This document shows positions 17,915-25,816 of a stretch of DNA of 57,709 nt, one piece after another. The stretch's first letter is position 1. Every line of letters starts with the position of its first letter. The stretch is from CAYPNP01 sp964412195 (GTDB lineage Bacteria; Acidobacteriota; JAAYUB01). Made by a program: the position numbers and the translations under genes. Under the pieces are notes generated by a model. The model searched no databases and was not told the origin of the DNA. It saw nothing but the letters and a program-made list of their open reading frames with translations. The stretch spans positions 1 through 57,709 of the forward strand of contig CAYPNP010000027.1 of the NCBI GenBank assembly GCA_964412195.1, read 5' to 3'.

Positions 17915-17924
17915 ATTGCCGCGG

Positions 17925-18623
17925 ATGAACCAATTCACCGAGAGTGTGATCCAGGCGGGGCGGCTGCTCTTCGGCGGCGACGCGGAGCTCTGGGGCATCA
18001 TCCTGCTGTCGCTGGAGGTCAGCGGGCTGGCCTTGCTGATCAGCACCGCGCTGGGCGTGCCGCTGGGGGCGGCCCTGGGCCTGTCCCGGCTGCGGCGCCG
18101 TCGCCTGGTCACGGCGCTGCTCTATACGGGCATGGGCCTCCCGCCGGTGGTGGTGGGCCTGGCGATCTACCTGCTGCTGTCCCGCAGCGGTCCGCTGGGG
18201 GCGCTGGGCCGGCTCTTCACCCCCAGCGCCATGGTACTGGCCCAGATCGTCATCGCCTTCCCGGTGGTGGCCGGCCTGACCGAGGCGGCCGTGCAGGCCG
18301 TGGACCCGGCGCTCCGGCTGCAGGTGCGCTCGCTGGGCGCCACCCGGCTACAGGAGACGCTGGCGGTTCTGGCGGAGGCGCGCCTCGGGCTGGTGGCGGC
18401 CATCCTGGCGGCCTTCGGCGCCATCATCTCCGAGGTCGGGGCGGTGATGATGGTGGGCGGCAACATCGCCGGGCGGACGCGGGTGTTCACCACGGCCATC
18501 GTCCTGGAGACCCGGCAGGGCAACTTCACCTTGGCCCTGGCCCTGGGCGGGCTCCTGCTGGCCATCACCTTCCTGGTCAACCTGGTGCTGCTCCGGCTGC
18601 AGGGCAACATCGAGAGGCACTGA
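17925..18623 (+). CDS. Tungstate-type ABC transporter permease
   Basis: 232 residues with about five membrane segments and the inner-membrane permease loop EAAVQAVDPALRLQVRSLGATRLQE (about residues 122-146), where the EAA-G motif contacts the ATPase. Family match is to TupB/WtpB-like permeases, in keeping with the upstream TupA-like receptor. ATG 17925 (MNQFTESV) was chosen because residues upstream of it are encoded by the repeat array. No strong ribosome binding site is visible, so translation may depend on the structure formed by the array. Confidence 0.88.
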   Translation: MNQFTESVIQAGRLLFGGDAELWGIILLSLEVSGLALLISTALGVPLGAALGLSRLRRRRLVTALLYTGMGLPPVVVGLAIYLLLSRSGPLGALGRLFTPSAMVLAQIVIAFPVVAGLTEAAVQAVDPALRLQVRSLGATRLQETLAVLAEARLGLVAAILAAFGAIISEVGAVMMVGGNIAGRTRVFTTAIVLETRQGNFTLALALGGLLLAITFLVNLVLLRLQGNIERH

Positions 18624-18695
18624 GGCGCGGGGGATGGGAGGAGTCCGAGAACTCCGGGATGGACTGGAATCGAGCGTTCGGATGGACGGAAATCA

Positions 18696-19421
18696 GTGAA
18701 CGGGACGCCGATCTACAACGTGGAGGGATTGCGGCACGGCTACGGCGACCAGCCGGTGCTGGACATCGATCGCCTGGACGTTCGGGCCGGCGAGATCCTC
18801 TCCTTGGTGGGCCCGAGCGGCGCCGGCAAGTCCACCCTCCTTCGACTGCTGAATTTCCTGGAGACGCCGGCGGCCGGCACGCTCCGATACGACGGCCGGG
18901 CTTGCAACGGCAACGTCCCCCTGGAGATCCGCCGCCAGGTGACGATGGTCTTCCAGCGCCCGCTGCTCCAGCGGTTCTCCGTGCGGGCCAACGTCGTGTA
19001 CGGTCTCAAGCTGCGGGGGATCCCGCCCGACGGGCAGGCGGAGGCGATCCTGGACCGGGTGGGGCTGAAAGGGCTGGTCCGCCGGCGGGCCCGGTCCCTG
19101 TCGGGCGGGGAGATGCAGCGGGTGGCGCTGGCGCGGGCGCTGATCCTGCGGCCGCGGGTGCTGCTGCTGGACGAGCCCACGGCCAACTTGGACCCCTATC
19201 ATGTGGACCAGGCCGAGCAGCTCATCCGGGAGGCCAACGCGCGGGACGGCACCACCGTGGTGCTGGTGACCCACCACGTCTTCCAGGCCCGCCGGCTGGC
19301 CCACCGGACCGGCCTGATGCTGGGCGGCCGGCTGGTGGAGCTGGCGGACACGGCGGCCTTTTTCTCATCCCCCAAGGACCCGCGGACGGCGGCGTTCGTA
19401 CGGGGGGAAATGGTCTACTGA
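18696..19421 (+). CDS. Tungstate-type ABC transporter ATP-binding protein
   Basis: 241 residues; energises uptake with the permease encoded just upstream. Walker A GPSGAGKST (about 39-47), signature LSGGEMQRV, Walker B VLLLDEPTANLDP and the switch histidine in VTHHVFQARR are all present. It starts at GTG 18696 (next in-frame start is internal), 72 bases after the permease. Its TGA stop is joined directly to a GATTGCGG word array. Substrate follows from the TupA-like receptor. Confidence 0.9.
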   Translation: MNGTPIYNVEGLRHGYGDQPVLDIDRLDVRAGEILSLVGPSGAGKSTLLRLLNFLETPAAGTLRYDGRACNGNVPLEIRRQVTMVFQRPLLQRFSVRANVVYGLKLRGIPPDGQAEAILDRVGLKGLVRRRARSLSGGEMQRVALARALILRPRVLLLDEPTANLDPYHVDQAEQLIREANARDGTTVVLVTHHVFQARRLAHRTGLMLGGRLVELADTAAFFSSPKDPRTAAFVRGEMVY

Positions 19422-19590
19422 GATTGCGGATTGCGAATTGCGGATTGCGGATTGGCAAATCGCGATTCTCTCCATTCCATCGTGCTCGTAATCGGGACTC
19501 GGGACTCGGGAATCCGGAGTCGAGCCCCGAACATCGAGCCCCTAACCCCGAGCCCCGAGCCTCCAACCTCTAGCCTCTAGCCCCGAACCG
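19422..19590. repeat. Compound word arrays: GATTGCGGATTGC then GGACTCGGGA / CGAGCCCCGAAC
   Basis: GATTGCGGATTGCGAATTGC words run from the tupC-like stop codon to about 19455. After a short CATCGTGCTCGTAATC segment (8785 family) come TCGGGACTCGGGACTCGGG words and then CGAGCCCCGAACATCGAGCC words up to 19590. At least three families are joined head to tail in 170 bases. Confidence 0.85.
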
Positions 19591-19616
19591 CTCTACCGTC
19601 CTGCCGCCGAAGCTGG

Positions 19617-19622
19617 TATAAT
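19617..19622 (+). promoter_or_regulatory. Candidate -10 box for the GTPase gene
   Basis: A perfect TATAAT 41 bases before the GTG start at 19663; the -35 position is poor. It overlaps the in-frame upstream ATG at 19621, which argues against that ATG as the start. Confidence 0.5.
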
Positions 19623-19662
19623 GACTCCAGGCATCACCCGACCGACCCGGAGACAACACCCC

Positions 19663-20643
19663 GTGCCGGCAAATCTCACCCCCCAGTATCTCGACGCGGA
19701 GCAGCGCTACAAGTCCGCCACCACGGCGTCGGACAAGCTTGCGGCGCTGGAGGAGATGTTTGCGCTCATCCCCAAGCACAAGGGGACGGAAAAGCTCCAG
19801 GCCGAGATCAAGAAGAAGATCTCCCAGGCCCGCAAGGAGCTGCAGCAGAAGAAGGGGCCCAAGCGGCTCGATCCGTCCAACATCCCGCGGGAGGGCGCGG
19901 GCCGGTTGGCGCTGGTCGGCCCGCCCAACGGCGGCAAGTCGGCGCTGCTGAAGGCCACCACCAACGCCGAGCCCGAGGTCGCCCCGTACGCCTTCACCAC
20001 CCGCGAGCCGGAGCAGGGCATGGTGGAGTGGGAGGACGTCCAGATTCAGCTCATCGACCTGCCCGCCCTGAGCCGGCAGCACATGGAGCCGTGGGTCATG
20101 AACTTGGTCCGAAGCGCCGACCTGCTCCTGCTGGTGGTGGACCCTTCGGACCCCGCCGTCCTGGAGGAGCTGGAGGAGTCCGAGGCGATCCTGAACGAGC
20201 ACAAGGTCTACCTGCGCCCGACGGAAGGGGAGCTGCCCCGGGGCGGGGTGGTCCTGCCGGCGCTGGTGGTCCTGAACAAGCTGGACCTGCCGGGTGCCGG
20301 GGACAACGCCGCCGCGGTCCAGGAGTTCTTCGGCGGCCGCTACGCGTACTTCGCCGTGTCGGCCGAGGGGGGGCAGGGGATCGCGGAGCTGAAGGAGCAC
20401 CTGTTCCGGAAGCTGGACCGGGTCCGGGTGTACACCAAGCAGCCCGGCAAGCCGGCGGAGATGGGCCGGCCCTACGTCCTGAAAACCGGCAGCACCGTCA
20501 TGGACCTCTGCGGCCTGGTCCACCACGATTTCGTCGAGGGGCTGAAGTTCGCCCGGGTCTGGGGCAAGGCGGAGTTCGAGGGGCAGCGGGTCAACCGCGA
20601 CTACGAGCTCGCCGACGGCGACGTCATCGAGTTGCACAGGTAG
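19663..20643 (+). CDS. DRG/Obg-family GTPase with C-terminal TGS domain
   Basis: 326 residues. An N-terminal helical region (MPANLTPQYLDAEQRYKSA, about 1-70) is followed by a G domain with P-loop GPPNGGKS, switch-II-like LIDLPAL (DxxG degenerate), NKLD and SAEGG. A TGS domain follows (about 245-326: RVYTKQPGKPAEMGRPYVLKTG, GDVIELHR). This layout matches DRG-type GTPases better than bacterial Obg, which has a different N-terminal fold. Such proteins bind ribosomes in archaea and eukaryotes; a translation-linked role here is inference. GTG 19663 was chosen: GGAGA precedes it, and the family typically begins MPANLTP. Confidence 0.87.
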   Translation: MPANLTPQYLDAEQRYKSATTASDKLAALEEMFALIPKHKGTEKLQAEIKKKISQARKELQQKKGPKRLDPSNIPREGAGRLALVGPPNGGKSALLKATTNAEPEVAPYAFTTREPEQGMVEWEDVQIQLIDLPALSRQHMEPWVMNLVRSADLLLLVVDPSDPAVLEELEESEAILNEHKVYLRPTEGELPRGGVVLPALVVLNKLDLPGAGDNAAAVQEFFGGRYAYFAVSAEGGQGIAELKEHLFRKLDRVRVYTKQPGKPAEMGRPYVLKTGSTVMDLCGLVHHDFVEGLKFARVWGKAEFEGQRVNRDYELADGDVIELHR

Positions 20644-20644
20644 C

Positions 20645-20781
20645 CTCACCGCAAAGACGCAAGGCAATCCATTTGCCATTAGTCAATTGCCATTTTTCAT
20701 TTGCCATTTTCCAAACCGCCCATTCTCCTTCCAGCAAGAATGCCTGCAATGAGAATTGGCAAATGACCAATGGCAAATGGA
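20645..20781. repeat. Inverted word arrays, ATTTGCCATTGGTCATTTGCC family
   Basis: Begins with CTCACCGCAAAGACGCAAGG (20645-20664) just after the GTPase stop. The left arm at 20668-20711 (ATCCATTTGCCATTAGTCAA) and right arm at 20750-20781 (reverse complement, few mismatches) flank about 38 unique bases. It lies between convergent genes and could fold into a long stem. Confidence 0.85.
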
Positions 20782-20814
20782 TGGGCCGCCACTTCTCGCC
20801 TCTCGCTGGTTTGT

Positions 20815-21996
20815 TCAGATGGAGTAAATGGTGTCGAGGAGGTCGGGGGGGATCTCCGCCTCGGTGAGCACGACGGACTGGTCCGGGGCGGGGGCCATGT
20901 CGATGGCCAGCAGCGCTTTCCGGATGGTGGTCTCGATGGTGTCGTGCATCCGGCAGCCGGCGATGCCGAACTGGCCGTTCACCCGGTACGGCTGGTCCTG
21001 GTAGCGGAATCGGAGGCCCTGCACCGTGGCCAGGAGGCGCTCGGCCAGCGGCCGCGCGCCGGCGATCGGCACGTTGGTGAGCAGGATCGCCACCACGTCC
21101 CGGTCCAGGCGCGCGATCAGGTCGTTTTTGCGCAGGAGGCCGCAGAAGGACGCGATGACGTGCTTGAGGATGCGGAGAAGCATCTCACCGCCCAGCCGCT
21201 CCTCCAGCTCGCCGAGGTTTTGGATCCGGCACAGGATCAGGGTGACATTTTCCCGCTGCAGCCGGGTGTTCTGGAGGATGTTGCGGAACTTCTCGCGGAA
21301 GACCCGGGACTCCACCAGCTGCTTCGGCGGCGGTCCGCCGGCCTTGAGCTGGATCTTCTCCAGCTGGGCCCGCAGCCGCACGAGCCGGCGGTGGGTCCGG
21401 AACAGCTGCTCGTAGAGTTCCCCGCCCTGGGCCTTGATCCGGTCGCAGTGGGCGATGAAGAGGCCGAGCAGCACCTCCATCTTCTGGGTGCTGTCGATGG
21501 ATTCCAGTTTCAGCTTGAAATCTTCCAGCAGCTCGAGGAAATCCTTGCCGGTCCCCTGCAGGACCTGGATCGAGTCGCCCATGTCCTCGAGGAACCGGCG
21601 CAGTTCGAGGCGGTCCTGCTCCATCTCCTCCAGGGTCTTGCGGTAGAAGTTCAGGAAGATGTTCAGGGAGATCTTGAATTCGTCGTAATCGTCGGGGGTG
21701 GCGCACTGCCGCAGCTCGGCCAGCACTTCGTGGAACCGGGCTTCCTGCTCGGGGTCCTTGGAGATGACGGCGAAGCACTCCAGGAGCTGGCCGGCGATCT
21801 CCACGAGGGGTTTCTTGAAGTCGTCCCGTCCCGCCGTCTCGGCCAGAACTCCCTGCAGCGAGGGGTCCAGCCGTTGCAGATGCTCGGTGCACAGGGCGAA
21901 GAACTCCTCCTCGGACGGGGAAAAGGCTCCCTCGGACATGATCTTGTTGGCGACCAGCGCAGCCTTCCAGTAGGGCAGGTACTTTTTGTAATCCAT
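20815..21996 (-). CDS. Degenerate GGDEF-domain protein
   Basis: 393 residues. Residues 1-220 are helical and of unknown family. Residues about 235-375 align by pattern with a GGDEF domain (FREKFRNILQNTRLQRENVTLILCRI ... LIARLDRDVVAILLTNV ... VNGQFGIAGC). The GGDEF signature itself reads LDRDV, so the cyclase site is lost and c-di-GMP synthesis is very unlikely. No membrane segment. It may act as a scaffold or nucleotide-binding receptor; that is inference. GAGGCGCGAG precedes ATG 21996. Confidence 0.75.
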   Translation of the reverse strand: MDYKKYLPYWKAALVANKIMSEGAFSPSEEEFFALCTEHLQRLDPSLQGVLAETAGRDDFKKPLVEIAGQLLECFAVISKDPEQEARFHEVLAELRQCATPDDYDEFKISLNIFLNFYRKTLEEMEQDRLELRRFLEDMGDSIQVLQGTGKDFLELLEDFKLKLESIDSTQKMEVLLGLFIAHCDRIKAQGGELYEQLFRTHRRLVRLRAQLEKIQLKAGGPPPKQLVESRVFREKFRNILQNTRLQRENVTLILCRIQNLGELEERLGGEMLLRILKHVIASFCGLLRKNDLIARLDRDVVAILLTNVPIAGARPLAERLLATVQGLRFRYQDQPYRVNGQFGIAGCRMHDTIETTIRKALLAIDMAPAPDQSVVLTEAEIPPDLLDTIYSI

Positions 21997-22080
21997 CTCG
22001 CGCCTCGGTCCGTGGAGAAAGCGAATCTATCTTATCAAAGAGTTACGTTTGCATGCAACCGGAAAGAACGGCCGAGAGAC

Positions 22081-22180
22081 GATGGACCATGGACCATGGA
22101 CCATAGACCATAGACCATGGACGATATCCATACGCATCATTCATGGTCCGTCGTCCATCGTCCATCGTCCGTGGTCTGCC
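22081..22180. repeat. Inverted word arrays, ATGGACCATGGACCATAGACC family
   Basis: Left arm 22081-22125 (GATGGACCATGGACCATGG words) and right arm 22141-22180 (GGTCCGTCGTCCATCGTCCA words) are reverse complements around about 15 unique bases. It lies directly upstream of the coaX promoter. Confidence 0.88.
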
Positions 22181-22196
22181 TGCGTTGGTGCCGAGC

Positions 22197-22224
22197 TTGA
22201 CTTCCCGGCCGGGTCCTTTACAAT
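22197..22224 (+). promoter_or_regulatory. Candidate sigma70-type promoter for coaX
   Basis: TTGACT (22197-22202), a 16-base spacer and TACAAT (22219-22224), 26 bases before the coaX ATG and with a strong GGAAGGAGG site between. Confidence 0.7.
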
Positions 22225-22249
22225 CAGGACAATCGGAAGGAGGCGCACC

Positions 22250-23050
22250 ATGGCCAATGAGCGGCAAATCCTGGTGGCGGACTGCGGCAACACCCAGATC
22301 AAGCTGGGCGTGTTCCGGGGGGCGGAGCTCACGGCCAATTTCCGCCTGGCCACGGACCCGCACAAGACTTCCGATGAGTACGCCATCCTGCTCCGCGCCC
22401 TGCTGACGGACGAGGGGCTCGCTCCGCGCAAATTCGACGGGGCCGTCCTGGCGTCGGTGGTGCCGCCGGTGCAGCCCCTGCTGGTGCGGGCGGTGTCGAA
22501 GGTGCTGGGCCGGCCGTGCCTGGAGGTGGCCGCCGGCCTGGACACCGGCATCCGCGTGCGCGTGGACAATCCGGACGAAGTGGGCGCCGACTTGATCTGC
22601 CTGGCGGTGGGGGCCGCCGGCCGGTATCCCCTGCCGGTCATCGTCTGCTCGTTCGGGACGGCCACGGCGCTGCTGGCGGTCTCGGCCGCGCCCGAGCTGG
22701 CCGGAGTGGCCATCGCGCCCGGCATCCTCTCGGCGGCGGGGTCCCTGTCCAGCAACGCGGCCAAGCTCCCCCAGATCGACCTGGCCACGCCGCAGACCGC
22801 GCTGGGGCGCAACACCATCGAGGCGATGCGGGCGGGCGTGGTGTTCGGCTTCGCCGGCCTGGCGGAGCGGCTGGTGGGCGAAATGTCCCGGGAGCTGGCG
22901 CAGGCGGGCGGCGGAACGGCGCCCACCGTGGTGGCCACCGGCGGATTGCTGAACCTGATCGCCAAGGTGACTTCGGTCTTCCAGCACTACGACCCGTTCC
23001 TGTCGCTGCACGGCCTGCGGCTGCTGTGGGAGCGCAACGCCGGACGTTGA
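22250..23050 (+). CDS. coaX: Type III pantothenate kinase
   Basis: Phosphorylates pantothenate in the first step of coenzyme A synthesis. 266 residues with the ASKHA-type phosphate motif DCGNTQIKLGVF (about 9-20), the DNPDEVGADLICLAVGA segment, FGTATALLAV and APGILSAAGSLSSNAAKLPQ, all typical of CoaX. ATG 22250 follows a near-perfect AAGGAGG; the frame is open back to 22049 but that part is word array. Type III enzymes are usually insensitive to CoA feedback (family knowledge). The stop codon is fused to a GATTGCGG array and the assembly gap follows. Confidence 0.94.
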   Translation: MANERQILVADCGNTQIKLGVFRGAELTANFRLATDPHKTSDEYAILLRALLTDEGLAPRKFDGAVLASVVPPVQPLLVRAVSKVLGRPCLEVAAGLDTGIRVRVDNPDEVGADLICLAVGAAGRYPLPVIVCSFGTATALLAVSAAPELAGVAIAPGILSAAGSLSSNAAKLPQIDLATPQTALGRNTIEAMRAGVVFGFAGLAERLVGEMSRELAQAGGGTAPTVVATGGLLNLIAKVTSVFQHYDPFLSLHGLRLLWERNAGR

Positions 23051-23231
23051 GATTGCGGATTGGGAATTGCGAATTGCGAATTGAAAACCACAATCCGCAA
23101 CCTGAAANNNNNNNNNNNNNNNNNNNNNNNNNNNNNNNNNNNNNNNNNNNNNNNNNNNNNNNNNNNNNNNNNNNNNNNNNNNNNNNNNNNNNNNNNNNNN
23201 NNNNNNNAATCCGCAATCCGCAATCCGAAAT
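23051..23231. repeat. Inverted GATTGCGGATT word arrays broken by assembly gap
   Basis: Plus-oriented GATTGCGGATTGGGAATTGC words (23051-23083) follow the coaX stop at once. Minus-oriented AATCCGCAA words lie on both edges of the N run (23091-23107, 23208-23231). The gap therefore sits inside a repeat element. Confidence 0.85.
23108..23207. other. Assembly gap, exactly 100 N
   Basis: Exactly 100 undetermined bases, a size conventionally used for a gap of unknown length. Content and true distance between flanks are unknown. Confidence 0.97.
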
Positions 23232-23236
23232 AGACC

Positions 23237-24490
23237 CTACTCGTACCGCAGGCACTCGATGGGATCGAGACGGGAGGCCTTGTAGGCCGGCCAGATGCCG
23301 AAGACCACCCCCACCGACGACGACACCAGCACTCCCAGGGCGATCCAGAACAGCGACATCCGCGCCGGCAGCTCCGGCACGAACAGATTGATGGCCAGGG
23401 TGATCGCGCCCGCCAGCAGCACCCCCAACACGCCGCCCAGGGTCGTCAGGGTCATGGCCTCCACCAGGAACTGGAACAGGACGTTGCCCTGCCGGGCGCC
23501 CACCGCCTTGCGGACGCCGATCTCGCGGGTGCGCTCCTTCACCGAGACCAGCATGATGTTCATCACCCCGATCCCTCCCACCATCAGGCCGATGGAGGCG
23601 ATGACGATGGTGATGACGAACAGGACCTGGGTCAGCTGGTTCCACAGGTCGGTGAGGAAATTGGCGGTGAAGAGGGAGAAGTCGTTGGGCTTGTCCGGCG
23701 GGACCTTGCGGAGTCGGCGCAGGTGGTACTCCACCTCCTCCATCGCCGCCGACATGCGCGCCGGGTCGTCGACGGAGAAGGCGATGGAGACGTCCTTCAC
23801 CTCGGGATAGAGCTTCCGGAAGGTGCCGTAGGGGATCAGGACGTAGTTGTCCTCCGAGAAGCCCCCGAACAGCCCCTCCTGGTGCTCCAGCGTGCCGACG
23901 ACGGTGAAGGGGATGCCGTTGATCCGGATCTGGCGGCCCAGCGGGTCCTCCGCCGGGAACAGGGAGCGGGTGATGGAGTCGCCGAGCACGGTCACCCGGA
24001 GGGCGCGTTCGGAGTCGGCCGGGGAAAAAAACCGGCCCGTGCGGACGATGACGGTGCCCATGGTGTCGGCGAAGTTCCCCTCCACACCGCGGAGGATGGG
24101 ATTTTCCGCCCGCTGGTCCCGGTACTTGATGATGTAGCGGTCGCCGAACACGGACCGGGCGGTCAGGAAGGGCGAGACCTGCTCGACGAGGCGCAGCTGC
24201 CGGCGCAGGGCGGAGACGTCGTCGTAGGTGATGTCCTTGCGCTGGCGCTCGGCGGCGCTCGGGCGGCCCATCCGGGCCCCGATGTCGTGCTTGGTGGCGT
24301 AGAAGCCCTTGCTCCCCAGGGCCGCCACGCGGTCCATGACGCTGGTGTTGAGGCCGTGGATGATGGCCGCGATGGCGATGACGGACATCACGCCGATGGT
24401 CACGCCCAGGACCGTCAGGAAGGACCGGAACTTGTGGCTCAGCAGTTCGGCCAGGCCGATCCAGGCCACCTGTTTGAGCTCGGCCTTCAT
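23237..24490 (-). CDS. MacB/FtsX-family ABC permease
   Basis: 417 residues: one N-terminal membrane helix (about 20-42, FLTVLGVTIGVMSVIAIAA), a large periplasmic MacB-PCD-like domain (about 45-275) and three C-terminal FtsX-type helices (about 290-400). The cytoplasmic NIMLVSVKERTREIGVRKAVGA segment is the family hallmark. Such permeases work in mechanotransmission or in lipoprotein or peptide export with a separate ATPase. No ATPase gene is adjacent; its paralogue lies 13 bases upstream. GACGGAGGCG precedes ATG 24490. Confidence 0.9.
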   Translation of the reverse strand: MKAELKQVAWIGLAELLSHKFRSFLTVLGVTIGVMSVIAIAAIIHGLNTSVMDRVAALGSKGFYATKHDIGARMGRPSAAERQRKDITYDDVSALRRQLRLVEQVSPFLTARSVFGDRYIIKYRDQRAENPILRGVEGNFADTMGTVIVRTGRFFSPADSERALRVTVLGDSITRSLFPAEDPLGRQIRINGIPFTVVGTLEHQEGLFGGFSEDNYVLIPYGTFRKLYPEVKDVSIAFSVDDPARMSAAMEEVEYHLRRLRKVPPDKPNDFSLFTANFLTDLWNQLTQVLFVITIVIASIGLMVGGIGVMNIMLVSVKERTREIGVRKAVGARQGNVLFQFLVEAMTLTTLGGVLGVLLAGAITLAINLFVPELPARMSLFWIALGVLVSSSVGVVFGIWPAYKASRLDPIECLRYE

Positions 24491-24503
24491 GTCCGCCTCC
24501 GTC

Positions 24504-25739
<1,236 letters not shown>

Positions 25740-25799
25740 TGTTCCGTATACGCCGCCGCCGCGAAGAGGTTTGGAAACAGGCGCCATACCCGCCATATG

Positions 25800-25805
25800 A
25801 TATAA
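25800..25805 (+). promoter_or_regulatory. Candidate -10 box for kinase 25817
   Basis: TATAAT preceded by TATGA, only 11 bases before the start codon; transcripts would have a very short leader. No good -35 is seen at 16-18 bases. Confidence 0.45.
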
Positions 25806-25816
25806 TCGGAGCCGCC

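Noticed and set aside
17886..17924. Upstream start of the tungstate permease (MFNVRCSMFG)
   Set aside because: These residues come from the GAACATCGAACA array; family alignment begins at MNQF.
22049..22249. Upstream extension of coaX
   Set aside because: The extension is translated word array (DHGPWTIDHRPW-like) and precedes the promoter and the strong ribosome binding site of ATG 22250.
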